In this document: positions 13,300 to 26,015 of the stretch, piece by piece | Layout: each line of letters starts with the position of its first letter | Numbering within the stretch: position 1 is the stretch's first letter | Origin: Fratercula arctica | Taxonomy: Eukaryota > Chordata > Aves > Charadriiformes > Alcidae | Direction of reading: 5' to 3' | DNA length: 64,000 nt | Assembly (NCBI GenBank): GCA_947846985.1 | Contig: CANTUZ010000004.1 | Span: 11,894,927 to 11,958,926, forward strand | Program-made: the position numbers and the translations under genes | The notes under the pieces: generated by a model | Told to the model about the DNA's origin: nothing | Database searches by the model: none | Seen by the model: the letters and a program-made list of their open reading frames with translations, nothing else

Positions 13300-14410
13300 A
13301 TCCACTCTTTTCTCTGCTGGAAAGTACTTGTGCAGAATAATCAAGTTACCTCTAAATCTTTTGAGACTGAGTTCTCTAAAGCTCTCACATTAAGACATGT
13401 CTACTACCCACTGAATATTTCATATATCTTTTCTGAATTTTTAACAGCCTTTTAAAAATGTGGTTGGCAGGACCGGGGCCAGTGTTAGAGTATTTGACTC
13501 ATTAACATTGTTAGTAATGCAACTAACAGTGTGTAATTACAACTAATGTAATTAGTAAAAGGGGAAGGGTGCTGAAGGATACTCAGCTCCCCCTTTCTGC
13601 AAGGTATCACCACAGGAGTTCAGAAGGCAGGTACCTAGGTTAGGGAGCTGCTCTGCCTTCGGTTACACGTTGGCTCTCTGTGCTGGCGAATAGTACAGGC
13701 CAGTGAGAACCAAAGCGCAAACATAGGAGATCCACATAAAGATCACTCTGCACACGAATAAAGTGATAACATGGATGTGGCTACTGTCTGCCATTCCGAG
13801 GTCATGGCCTGCAGTCTTTCTGGTCATATATAAAAGGTATTTTGTTTCAGTGAGTTTGCATGAGTCAAGGATATGAGACTTAACTCTAATGCTTACCATT
13901 TCATCAACTTTGGCATCATTTACAGATTTAATTGTAATGTGGTTTACATGCAATTTAACATTCATTTCCCCATCACTGATGAAGATCTTGAGTCTTACAA
14001 GGCCTAGTGCAGATTCCTGCAGTACCCCTCACTCTATTTGCTATCACCAATTCTTTCTTTTTGTTAAGATATTTTTACATCTCCAAGTAGGCAAATTCAC
14101 AGTCCTTTTAATGAGTGTTTTACATGTATTTTGTTTGGGTTTTTTGAATCATCCTCTTTTTGCCTCCATAAGTGGCAATACAATAGGTCTCCCAAGTTGC
14201 TTTACCAGCCAGATTTAGAAATTCCAAATTCACCTTGATGAGACCCATTTTCCATTTCATAAAATACATTTCTGAAACTAATTATACAATTTAATTTAAC
14301 TGCTTGTAAACAGTATTTCATCTGAATATTTTCCATTGTTTTGCCTAGGATAAGAGCAACATGACCAACTTAGCAAAATTATGGGCATTTCACCCATTTT
14401 TGCATGTCTA
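13300..14410 (-). mobile_element. fossil CR1/L3-type LINE, internal and C-terminal reverse-transcriptase region
   Basis: On the minus strand several blocks follow an amniote CR1/L3-type LINE in the correct order and at about the correct spacing. From 5' to 3' of the element they are: 'attttccattgttttgcct' (about 14329-14347), 'gagacccattttccat' (about 14240-14255, seen on the plus strand), the reverse-transcriptase block ending at about 14029 that translates to GVLQESALGLVRLKIFISD (family: GVPQGSVLGPLLFNIFIND), a stretch with KSVNDAKVDEM (family: KFADDTKIGG), and at 13324-13390 a block translating to ESFRELSLKRFRGNLIILHK (family: RLKELNLFSLTKRRLRGDLI). Many substitutions and indels, and loss of both ends, make it a dead copy. 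About 180 bases near 13500-13680 fit the family poorly and may be an insertion. No second ORF, promoter or 3' octamer tail is seen. The comparisons are to remembered consensus sequences. Confidence 0.75.
13663..14029 (-). pseudogene. LINE reverse-transcriptase remnant (decayed open frame)
   Basis: A single minus-strand frame runs from about 14029 to 13663, longer than the 100-codon stretch starting at the Met at 13965. It begins with the motif LGLVRLKIFISD, matching the LGPLLFNIFIND segment just after the family's GVPQGS motif. It continues with NDAKVDEM where the family has the catalytic ADDTKxGG box. The two catalytic Asp of the usual ADD are represented only by ND, so the active site is damaged. 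Further on, TRKTAGHDLGMADS resembles the GTKNVGHTYRMGDS segment, and YVCALVLTGLYYS resembles YLALVRPLLEYC. About 25-30 residues between the ADD box and that segment appear to be deleted. It is a degraded relic with no expected function. Open-frame survival is probably chance. Confidence 0.65.
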
Positions 14411-17400
14411 AAGAACTCCTTATTTCTACTCACACTTTTCTGTCTTCTTCCCTTCCACTGTGCTTATAACTGCATACAGCCATTTGAATTAGCATATGAA
14501 GTTAACAGATAAATCCATAAGTATTTGTATGGTATGAAACACACGTGTAACATTATGGATAGAGACCAATTTTTCTATGGTACTGTTGTCAGATGCTGAT
14601 TTTTGTTCCCCGGGCTATCCTAAGTTTCCACTCATCTTTGTGTGGCACGCTATGTTCGGAATTTAAAATTACTTTATTTTGAATACAACACTTTCTGTGT
14701 TAGAAAGTTTTGTACTGTCTTTAGAAACACAAGTCATTTTTTGCTGATGCCTGCATGTGACATCCAATATACATTATCCAAAACAGAACTTCCGTTAAAA
14801 CAGAGTTTTGCTTAATGCATTTTGGAGAGTTTTTAAAAGACATAGCTCAGGTACTTCTCTTGCTTGACTCAGTGCTTTTTAACAAACCTACACCTGTACT
14901 CTCTTTTTGATTTCTATATCCCCCTGTAGATACTTGAGGCTATGTACCTCTTAATTATCAAAATGTCTGATCTGGTATTTGTGGCAACTGTTCTCTTTTA
15001 GCCCAATACCTTATGCAGTAACCACCAGAAAGAGACAACATCTTTAGTTACTTCAGCAACAGTTGGATACGTTTGAGCCTTTGATTTCTGACAAACAGAT
15101 GACATTTTTCTCTGGAGGAACTGTATTGCAATAGTAAACAATTTTAAGTTTGGAAAGTGATTTAAGATATACTGGAATTAAATGTACTGTGATGAAAAAA
15201 ACATTCCAGTTGTATTCTTCATAGAAATTCAAGTTGGATGACAAATATTTTGGCTTTCTGGTTCTTTCCAGAGAACATTTAAACTTGCGTCTTATTTTCT
15301 AGTGATGAATACACAAAATCTTCCAATTGTTTGAGTAGGCCGTGCTAAATAACAAGTGAATATGAAAAGGCTGGCTCTTCTTTTTTTTTTTTTTTTTTTA
15401 TTATACTTCAATATCATTTTGTTAAAATTGCACTTCCCTCCGCAAAACTCAACATTCACGGAAATGTAATATACCCCAAAATTTCAGAACATCAACAAAA
15501 CGCTAGATAGTGATAGAGAAAAGGAGAAGTCAGTCATATTTTGTTAAAGCTATTGAAAATAGTACTGTTATACTATCAGTTAAGGCCTAGGCATCTTTTA
15601 AAGTACTATTTAAAATACTTGGAAGAAGCAACTTTGCCCCCGAACTTTTATAGTTGTGCCCAACTGCGCACCAGTAATACAAGCAGTCATTGGCAAATCT
15701 GTTGTGACTGAAGTTCATAGTTTACAGTTACAAAGCTAGTTTAGATTCATACTATACAGACATTTCATCAATAGTTTTCTTAAGAAAAGATGGGTTTCCT
15801 TACCTGGTGGGTATACCTTCAGCCAATTCAGAACTGAAGTCAAACATCACCTCCAAAAAACCATTTAAATACTAGTAATGAGACTTAGAAGAGAATGTAG
15901 ACATTTAAGCCTGCATATGAAATCTTTAAAAGGTACACCTTTAGGCATTTTCACTGCTAAAATTCTCTGAGCATTGAAAGTTCAGCACGTGTACAGAAGA
16001 GTCTCAGTTTTGAGAAGCGCTGAGATAATATTCACCTTTGAAATTAGATCTTTTTACCTGTTAGGCTTGTCCAAGGGAGAAAACAGGGAGAGAAGGAGGG
16101 ACTAGATGGCAGATTTGTTTTGGCTCTATGCTATTCTTGACATTGCAGATGAAGCAGTGCTGAGGGTTGTGCAATTCGACTCTGGAAGAAGCTAGGAAAA
16201 AGTTGTCCAGTTGAGTCATACAAAAACACAGAGATCCCTCTTAATCCCTATCCCTCTTTAAGTGTTTCCTGGGACAGTGATTTTATGCTGTGTTTCGTAG
16301 ACTAAAGCTATAGAGAAAAAAAAGCTAGGTGAGTCTTGTATGGACAGAGAGACTCAATATCCTCTCAGAATAATCAGTCCAATGTGCTCAGTAGAGCTTC
16401 AGGTACAATCATCTCTCCCTCCATTTACTTCAAACCATTTAATCTGACAATGGAACAGACTAAGGTGAAAGATTTAATCCTTCTCAAAGGTCAGAAGATC
16501 TGAACAGAAAGCACTGCTTACTTGTAACAGATAAAACTAAACATGAAAGAAATGAACACGTAGGGTGAGAAAAAGGTCAGGCTTTGCACTAGAGACAACA
16601 CGGTAACATGAAGAATTGATATGTCAACTTTAGGGTATTACAGTTTCCCTATATAATTCATATGAAGAATTATAGTTTCTCTAGTGCATTAAAAATGTCT
16701 GTATGCTAAAAAGCTGTTCATTTCTGGAGCAGTCATGTTAATTCTCTTTTCAACATAGGTGTTGGAATCTGGACTGCAAAGGATGAACACCTATGGTCAG
16801 TACGCATTGCCCCAGATCCTTTCCAGGCTCTAGACTGCTTCTTTTAAAACATAGCTGAAAAGGGAGGTGGAAACGGGTTTCTTGCCAAGCTATTTGATAA
16901 AGTAGCTGTGCATGGGAAACGAAGTACATTTAGACACGTGAAAATAAAGGGTAACAATTATTTTCAGAACATTATATTTTGCTGTGAAATCTTTGGCAAA
17001 AAATTTCCATAGTGTCCTGACTTAGCAGATATCGAAGACATCTGTTTAGAGTTGACAGCACATTTTTGTTTTTCTTAAAATTGAAAATGTAATATGCAAC
17101 TTGTTATACTTTATTCATAAAAAAAATACTGTTTCACCGATGCTCTGGCTTCTTGGTATTGAAGCTTTCTTGTTACTAAAGGAGCTCTTTTCTCATAGCC
17201 ATATTAAAATACTTTGTTGAACGTATTAATCTAGTCCTATTTCCAACCAGTCTTTTCTTTCATCTTCATTTTTTTAAAAAAGAGGACAGAAGGAAGGAGA
17301 AAAGGAAGGACAGAATATAGGTAAACTGGAAAAAACTTACGTAAACTACAACACCCTTAGAAACAAAAGTGGGTGACTAATTACATTTTCTACTCTCTTG

Positions 17401-20128
17401 ATCATTTTTCTTAGATTGAAAAATCTAATTTTAGTATACTCACTAAACATTGCCAGCTTGACAACACCTGTCTCCTTTCCAATGTAATCTGTGACGACAC
17501 ACAGGAGTGATGAAAATGTTGCGTAGCTCTCACCTTTCTTCAAACCTCTTTTCTTCCTTTTCTGATGTATAAGTACTCATCATCCTGCCATTTTCTTTTT
17601 ACCTGTGTACCTTGACAAACTGTGAAAGATAGGTGAGGTAATGGAAATGAAATGTTTTCTTATTATGTTCATTTTGACATACCTGGACTAACCATCTTTC
17701 TTTCAGGAGTTTGTTGCTACAAAATTAGCAACTTGGCAACCAAACTTTTCCACAGCAAACTGTGCTGGATCCAGAATCACATGTTAACAGTTTGCTTTTA
17801 TGAAATATGCATAGTTTATATTTCAGAATATTTTCACTGATGCTTTGTTTGTTTGGGTTTTTTTTTTCCTTCTGACCTACTAAAGCAGCTACAGTAGGAG
17901 TAGCAACCAATGTAGCTTCTGAAAAATTGCTAAATATGCTCTGTCCTCTAAAGCACAGATGGTAAAATCAAGCTGGTGTTCTGGTACACAGTACATCCAG
18001 AAAGTTTTTTTATCTGGGATTATGCACAGCCTCAGTCTTTGAGATCTAAGGACCCAGGTGCTGACAGGAGCTGTCGCTGCAGCTAAAGCAGTAGGCACCA
18101 GGGAAGAGGCACCCCAGCTACACTGAGCATGTGGCTCCCCAGGTCCTTGAGGGACCCAGCCGTGCCTGCCCCATGGATGGACTGCAGCAATTGCCAAGAC
18201 TTTAAGCCAAAATTTAAAATCAGCAAATTTTTCTGCACGTGTAAAAGTTCTTCAGTTTTCAGCTTTTCACTGGATTCAGTTAATCAAGCTGAAGATCCTT
18301 TAAAAAAAAAATTTATTAACTGGATGTCATTTTGAGTGTGATGGTTTGGGAGATCTCATGCATTTTAAAACAAAGAGTTGCCTAAAAGTTTCTCATCAAA
18401 AGACCTGCAAGTTCCTAGGAAAATCTTACAATTATTTTTTTCTGTGACATCCCGTACACTCAAGAGTTTAGCGGAAGCTAGCATGGACTATGCTGAGGTC
18501 TGTATTTGGACTTCGATTTCACATTCATTCCTCTAAAAAAAACGGGACAAAGATATGTTTCTGAGCTTTTAAAGCATGTTTGTTTCTATGTCTTCTTTAT
18601 ATTCCGTATATTTTATTTTTATTCTTAATTTGGACTCTCTTTGGCACCGTGGTTACTAAAACAGTGACAAACATTGTATTAACTTTATTCATTTCACTAG
18701 TTTGGTGCTTTGGGGGATGTCAGAAGCTACCACATAGTCCATTATGGAAGTGGTCAACTTAGAGTTCTTTACTAGGTGTTAACGCCCTACTTATGTCAAT
18801 GTTACTGTCAAGTTCCAATGCTATCATGTTTTTAACCTAAATACTACCACATTAGTTTTCCAGTACCCTTTCATATTTGGGTCAAGAGAAAAAATTACAG
18901 CAACATATCATATTTATTCTCTGGTTGATATTATATGCATGGGTAAATTAATGTTTTAAATATTTTTAAAAAGATAGAAGAAACTTTTTCTCTCTCATTG
19001 AGAAAAAAATAATCCCTATATATCAATCAACATATATGGAAAGTTGGGTTTCTTCAGGTAAAACGGAGCAAAGTCTTGAAGTAAGTGTAGCTGTCAGGCC
19101 TGGGAAGAAGCTACAACAGAGAAGTCTGTATCTTCTAAAGGGTTTAGATCTGTTGCACAGTTTGGTTGGCATGTGGCAAATTAATGTTAATTCATGTAAA
19201 TTCATTACACTCTTTCTTTAGAGTCCCCCATGTTTTCATTGTGCATTGTGTTTCAGTACAGATGATAATAAACTCATACAGATGCCACCAGTCATCAGTG
19301 CAACATTAATTACCGACTTGCTCAGAAAGCATTTACAGCAGAAGTTGGAACTGGCTGCATAGTGCTGGCAACGCTGTTACCATTAGCTAGAGAAACAGAA
19401 AATGGTACAGCAAATGCTGCTTCAAATCACTGAGGGGGGGAGGAAAAGAAGAGAGCAGGGAAGGTGAGAAGGTCGCATTGGAGGCGTTCTCTGGAATTTG
19501 AATTACCAGCTCTAAACTGCAAAGCTGACAAATGTTATCTCTGCTAGCCTCAAAACTTGCATTCCAAATGCAAATAGGGCCCAGAAAAGGTCTGAGACTT
19601 TAAAAAACTATTTTGTGATGTCAGCCCAGAGTCATTCATATTAACCCACCACATCAGATCCCACTGGGAAGAGCAAATATGAACCTTTAAGGTCAGGATC
19701 TAGGTGAGAAAAGCAGAAGGTGGGAAGGATAAAAGGCTTCTAACATATGACAAAGCTGACCCAGAAGTCTCAGGACTGTGTAACAAATGACTAATAGCTT
19801 GTGTTTTCAGAGCACACTAAGCAGATACCAGTAGGACTGGGCTCCCTACAAATGCAGAGATGCAGCTTATTTTATATAAGCTGTCGGTGGAATCACTATG
19901 TCTATTCTGTGAAAAATACAAATCTGCTCGAATGGAAATTGGAGTTGCAGGTTGTGATCAGCCTGAGGGTATTCAAATATGAAAGAGTGCTTGAAGCAGC
20001 CAGGAGACTGTAGGACATAGTAGATGAAGCCATTTTACATCCTTCTCATTAAGTTGAAGTGAGATAATCAATATTAGTTCGGAAAGAATTTACCATTTTT
20101 CCATACTTTATCAATATATACTGTAACA
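14411..20128. other. non-genic stretch, nothing recognised
   Basis: It holds a 19-base T run (15381-15399), a purine-rich tract (17277-17315) and a slightly GC-richer patch at 18040-18190. A minus-strand frame of 102 codons (17889-18197) crosses that patch but has no domain. At 17630-17700 the text weakly resembles a reversed MIR core; I did not accept it. The block 19260-19720 looks like conserved non-coding sequence and is described under findings. Confidence 0.6.
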
Positions 20129-20152
20129 CTCTCTCTCTCTCTCTATATATAT
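20129..20152. repeat. (CT)8-(AT)4 compound microsatellite
   Basis: Eight CT units pass directly into about four AT units. It is a simple compound dinucleotide repeat, probably polymorphic. Confidence 0.92.
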
Positions 20153-20175
20153 AAGAACTAAAGAAATGAGATCAA

Positions 20176-20240
20176 CATGTTTATCTTCATTTTACCAGTG
20201 GAAATGGTTAACTTGAAGAGCAAGGACAGAGCTGAATACA
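20176..20240 (-). repeat. MIR-like SINE fragment (weak)
   Basis: The plus-strand text 'atcttcattttaccagtg' resembles the reversed MIR segment atccccattttacagatg. 'ggttaacttg' and 'gcaaggacagagctg' then resemble ggttaagtaacttgcccaaggtcacacagct. The element would need a deletion of about 20 bases in between. Only suggestive. Confidence 0.35.
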
Positions 20241-23200
20241 ATATTTAGGTTAATAAACCATCCAGTTTCCCTTCAGGGTATTTAATAGCAACAGAGATGT
20301 TGCAGTTCACTGTCTTGGTTCGTACCTTAATGGGTCTAAGTCCACATCAGGAAAGCACATTGCATCTCAAAATTTATTGTCAGCTTTACTTGGTTTTCTC
20401 AGTAGAAGACAAGACAGACTGGAAATAGATAATGAAGTATCTCAAGCGCAGTAGCCTGAGCATACTCATATTAGGCAATGTGAAAATTTATATTTCTCTT
20501 GCTTGAATTGTGCCTTGCTTGGACAGAATTTCTGTCTTTATATTGAACTCATGAAAGCAGTAAGATTGACAATAGATATATTTTTTTAATTTGGTTACTG
20601 TTTCTATACAAAATACTCACCTGGAGTTTTCATATGCTTCAATTACAATATTAAGTAAAGTTATTCTCACATCCATGTGGCTACTAAGTGATCCTGGCAT
20701 CAGTAAGATTGTTTTCTAAATAAAACGTTCCCTGCCATTTTCTTGCTGGAAGAATAAAGGTTAGGACAAAGAATAGAGGAAGCTGGAAGAGAAAGGAATG
20801 CAACTGTCAAAAAACCTCTAGATGTTATCAACGCTCCCTGTGCCTGCATAATTAGTCATAACATCTGGCAAAATCTCTAAGTGCAGTAGTATGGATAATG
20901 TTGAGATGACAATGACAATATTGATGGCGTTTAAATTGCATGTTATACAAAATGCCAACAAACAAAACCCTGTTACTTTATTGCTTTCTGCCTCATAATA
21001 AACCGAACCATTTGTTGCCACTTCCTTTTGCTGTTGCACGTATTCCCTACCTGTCATAGTTTGTAGAGTGGTGCCATTGTATCCTTTGTGATGCGCAAAC
21101 CTTTGGACCTAGTGAGTTAAACTCAACTTGAACACAGTCATAAAGGATTTACCATTTACTTTGGGAAAGAGAAGCTATACAGACAAGGTAACTCTGTTTC
21201 AAAATGATAGTTGAAAACATCTTAAGACGACAAGCACTCCTTCCCTCCCAGTAAAACACAGCCCAGAAATCTGCAGCCATACCTGCCTTGAAGAACACAG
21301 CATAACAAAAAAGTATGGGAAACAAAGCATTTGTGAGTAAGTTGTGTGACAATGGCAAAACTTCCTCAGAGATCAAACCCCACTTTGGCATTCTCCTTTC
21401 CCACTGGAGCTCTGCAGGATCAGCAAGGTGTTGCCGTTAAATCTACAAAACGCTCAGAATCACGTTCTAAAAATTCTTATTCAAAATCATCCGTCTGTAT
21501 AACTCTATCCATTCATCATTCAATGTTATGGTATCATTACACTGAATTGATAGTTCATTAGATTTTTGTTTTTTTCTTTAGCTAGCATTTTGTAAAAAAC
21601 CTAAATGAACCAGAGATCTCTGACAACAGCCCCCACTCCCCAAATCTGGGAAGGTTTATGCTATGTTTTACATTTTCATTGTGTCACTTGAGTCACACAC
21701 CATTCTATATCCAGTCTTATTGGACTTATATGCGATAAGGAGTAGAATAATATATCAATACAATTATGGCAGAATCAACGTTTTAGGGTAGTTAATGCAA
21801 TGTGACTGAATCTGCTGCTTGTCAGAGTAGACTGTGAAGCCATGTCCTTCTCGCAAAGACTGCTTTGAAAGAAACTGTTCTATATGATACTACCAGAACA
21901 TGATAATACTAAAAACATATAGTGCTTTTTAAAACCCCAAATATAGCAAAGACAGTTGTTGTATTTTTAAATATGATTTCTTCCCCCCCCCCCCAGTTGT
22001 GCGTTCCCCATAAGATAGAGAAGACAGAGATTCAAACCTGTCTTCTGCCTGAAGGAATTACTGTCTACATTTTTTCAGTACTTTTTGAATTGTCCTTGCT
22101 AGTTTTTAGGTGAGACGGACTGCAAAGTTAAGACCCTTGAAGTGGAGGAGGGAAACTGGCAATCTGTTTCTAGATCCAATAAACATATAAGACTCAAATT
22201 TTTAAACAGAACAATTTTGTTTGTATTTAAAGAATGAAGTACAAGAGAACTCCACAGAAATTTTATACCATTTCATACAGTTACATAGGGCTAAAAAGGT
22301 AACAAGTATTTCACATCGATATAATTTTGACTATTTGCTTTCATTTATCATAAGTACATCAAAATGAGTTTGTCTCTTTGTAAAAAAAAGCTTGTAAAAA
22401 AAAGCTTTTTTACACAAAGAAGATCATAGGCAGAGAAATAACAGGATTCCTAACTGGTCCTGTAGCCTTGTGTCCTAATCACTTGGCTACTGGCTTTCTT
22501 CAGCTTTCGCTTTGGAACATCACCCTTCTCTATCCATGATACGTTCTGCAAACCAAGATGCTCTCCCAAATTTAACTCAAATTTTTAGTTTGTTTGCTTT
22601 TCTTTGACTCAGTAAATTTGAATTTTAAACGTCATGCTTATACAAAGGAAATGAGAACAGAAATGGTAAACAGTTAGGTTTATATGATGACATAAGTTTT
22701 TAAGTCTTAAACATTAGAAACTATAACCTATGCAATTAAAAGTGTGTTAGACAATAAGATTCATATAGCTCCAACTGACATCTATCCAATTTCCTTGTAT
22801 CCATAGCAGTAAAATATCATTATTCATATAATTTACCAAACTGCCTAAAAGTCAGGAAGAGCAGAGGGACTATTACCTTGCATGAGGCATTTGCGTTCAT
22901 TTCAGTTGCTTCTTATGTTCTGTTATGATAACACAGACACGGGTGCTCGAATGTCAAATAATGATTGTAAATAAGATGGTAATTACAACCTAAAGGAGAA
23001 TGCCCGAGACATCATGCAGCCAATGCTGTTACAGTCTAATCAATAACTGTTCAGAAAAGCCTTTTCTGTCCGCATTCCATCTCAACTAAGCATGATTCAG
23101 TTAAATAATTTGATTTTTCTCTGTTGTCACAGAACATGATGAGATATTTCTAATAAAAGTAGGAGCTGTTCAAATAAAATCTGGTAAGTATGGCTACAGA

Positions 23201-25849
23201 TAATTTCAATGTGAGAGCACAAGGTACAAACAAGAGGTAATGAAAAAAATAATTATATTCAATCTACAAGAATCTTTTCTCCTGGATAATTCAAGCAGAT
23301 GTCCAGTCAGCAGCTTTATAATGTCTTCAAAAAAGGGGCAGGGGAGAGCAGAAGAGTGGGGACACTGATTCCTTAGCATTCCTGAGTATCATCAGCAGCA
23401 TTAATATGAAAAATCTTAGAAATGGGTAATAAAGCTGGCTTCTACTGCAAATCTATTAGCATAAATAACTTAAATCAGACTAACGAAACTAAAATTTGAT
23501 TCAGCTCTAAGCTATTCAGAAGGAACTGTTAAAAATGCAAAGACAATACAATTCTGCCAATTTACCACCTAAGTGCATAATTCAAATAAATGTTGACAAT
23601 CAAATTCAAAGCTTTAATTGTTATCCAGAGGAAAGTCACATTCATAGAAAAGATGACATTAAAATTTATTTCAAGCCTCTCACATTCTGTGAAATGTGAG
23701 CTATTCCCCTTATGTGGTTGAGTCAATCAGTAGATGGACCGTTACCCCATTAGTAACTGTCGGAAAGAATCAAAGACCTTTTGGGATGTGCTCAGGTTAG
23801 GATGTCCAGTTCTGGTTAAGCAGTTTGGTAGCATCAGACACTGGTGACAGATATGCGTCTTGATGCCCAGGGAATCAAGATAGATAAAGTCATCGTTTCC
23901 TCTAGCTGAAGATATATACCTGATAACCTTAAAATAAACCAACCATATATTGCATTTATGTACATTAGGCAGCCTTGTTGGAAAAGCATACAAGGGAAAC
24001 TGCTTAGGGTTTTGAAAACTGGGTGCTTTTGGACCTACAAAAATCAGCTCTTAAGAAGTGTTAGTAACTCAAGAGTCAGGCTGCATGTCAGTGCAAATTA
24101 GGAAGCTCTAGACTATTTATTTATTGGAATGGACACATTTTTCTATACTTGGCCCTTAAAATGAGCTAACAGTTACCTTTACATTCTTGTCTAAATCAGC
24201 CTAGCCAATCTTTTTGATCTTGTGAGCTCCTACCCAGACCGTCATGGCACTGAGAAGCAGTAAAAAATAAAAGTAAAAAAAAAAAATCTGGCATGCCTGG
24301 GGTTCACAAGCAAGGGAGAAAAATGCTTTCCAGGGGCCTGTTGCTCCACACTGAGGAGGACCAGGCTGAATAAGTTTCTGAGTTCTAGAATAACTTCGTA
24401 ATACACTACTTTTATCTGCCCTTGAAAACTCATTTCTTTCCAGAGACTGAGAGTCAAATTAACAAGCAGGCCTTTCGGCAGGACTACGCCACAAGCATAT
24501 TGCTGGCATGACCATGACCACACTCTTGAACTACTTGATACATCTTTAGGCACTATCATGCATTTTTATACACAAAATTCTCACTGATCTCAGTTTAAAT
24601 TTTGCCTAAGAATTGCACACATGGACCCTCAAACCTCTATGAAGTACTGATATTAAGAACCTCACCACTATTTATACAGAAGCTGAAAAAAAAATCAGCT
24701 CGTTTAATCACACAATATGTAAACTTTATTGGGAGTGTAAACTAACTTTTCATGACAATGGATGCAAAGTAAGAAAAGGTGGACATGAGAAAGGAGTCAG
24801 GACTGTTTTTAACAGTGACATTTGCAGAAGATACTATATAAATACTGACTTAATTTTTAAAAGAGATTTCCTATATTGAACTTTCCTCACAGCCATAGTT
24901 CACTATTCTAAGCAAGAGTCTTCAGCTTGTTCAAATATGGTGATATAGAATATACTGTAGTTTGCTGTAATTAGCCCAGCCTCTGTACTATTTGAGGATT
25001 CATATTGTGAAGCAAGAGCTATTGCCATATGCTTCAGCATTATGGGAAAGTTTTCAATCAGCACTTCAAATATTTTCAAATATATCACAATTATGGAATG
25101 CTCATTTACTCCCAATCATTTTCTATGATCTACCCAGTCTGATAATTTAGAAGCAGAGATCAAAAAGTACCTCTTGCATCACCTGCTCTTCTGTATATTC
25201 TGTGCTTGTCATATTTCTCCCCATCGCTTGTTCCCTTATATTATGGTGATATTTCTCCTTTGTACTTTACCACATCATCCATTTTTCTATCTTCTATAGG
25301 CTATTTATACTTCCTGACAAGCCACTTTTATATTTGAGGTTCTCTTTATTATGCAAGGTATTTATTTTATTGTTATTGTTTCTATGATGTGCTAATTTGA
25401 TAGCATTTGTGTTCAGCACTCAGTGAGAAAAATATTTTTATAAGAGCATTTGAAAATCCATCCTAGTCTGTATCAATTTCCATACTTCTGTAAATTTCAG
25501 AATTTCTAATAGAAATATTTTTTCTAAAACTAAGTACTAATATGATGAATTATAACTGTTTAGAGCAATACAGATCTTTAGATGTGTAATTTTTTTTTTA
25601 ATGGTAAAAATGTAGACAATTTCAACTGTAATCATTAGCACCAACCAGTTCCCAGTGATTGCTAAAGGGAAAGATCAGAAAATAAATAATAAAAAAAGTA
25701 AAAGCAGCAAGCACCTGTATGACATTTTCAAAATAAAATAATAGAAAAAACTTGACTGTCTTCACCAGGTGAGTACAGGTAAAAGGAACTCTGATGCAAC
25801 CAGAAAGCTACTCTGCCACGTGTGAGCAGCTGATGCTACAAAGGCAGCA
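20241..25849. other. non-genic stretch, nothing firmly recognised
   Basis: Open frames of up to 105 codons (24242-24559 -) contain translated A/T runs or lack domains. A run of 12 C lies at 21983-21994. The segment 22900-23060 has the look of a conserved non-coding element. No exon or RNA gene is recognised. Confidence 0.6.
22378..22413. repeat. 14-bp tandem duplication forming an A/T hairpin
   Basis: The unit TTGTAAAAAAAAGC occurs twice in direct succession (22378-22391 and 22392-22405). The second copy runs into TTTTTTAC, so GTAAAAAAAAGCTTTTTTAC (22394-22413) is a near-perfect inverted repeat. A recent slippage event is the simplest explanation. Confidence 0.85.
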
Positions 25850-26015
25850 TTAGGGTGAAAGCTCTGGACTGGGTAAAAGTTAGAAATCAAATGCCTGGCT
25901 CTCTCCCAGCCCAAAATTTCACAGGGAATCTTAGGCAGAATAATTATTTTCTCTGTTCCTCACATCTGTATGGAAGATAACACTTCTCCTTTATGAAAGG
26001 GATCAGACTATTCAG
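25850..26015 (+). repeat. near-complete MIR-like tRNA-derived SINE
   Basis: This is the best SINE in the window. A tRNA-like head 'agctctggactggg' is followed by 'cctggctctctcccag' (family: cctggctctgccac). The core 'cttaggcagaataa' (cttgggcaagtcac), 'ctctgttcctcacatctgta' (ctctgtgcctcagtttcctcatctgta) and 'gataacacttctccttta' (gataataacacttaccta) then follow at the expected spacing. Divergence is high but spread evenly over about 160 bases, as expected of a very old insertion. MIR-type SINEs are known at low copy in bird genomes. The family assignment is from memory. Confidence 0.7.

Noticed and set aside
13490..13570. TAAT-rich stretch that looks like an enhancer
   Set aside because: It lies inside the span of the fossil LINE, so insertion or decay of that element explains it as well.
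17630..17700. Reversed MIR-like words (gtgaggta, ttattatgttcattttgacat)
   Set aside because: An extra 15 bases separates the blocks and the following segment does not match.
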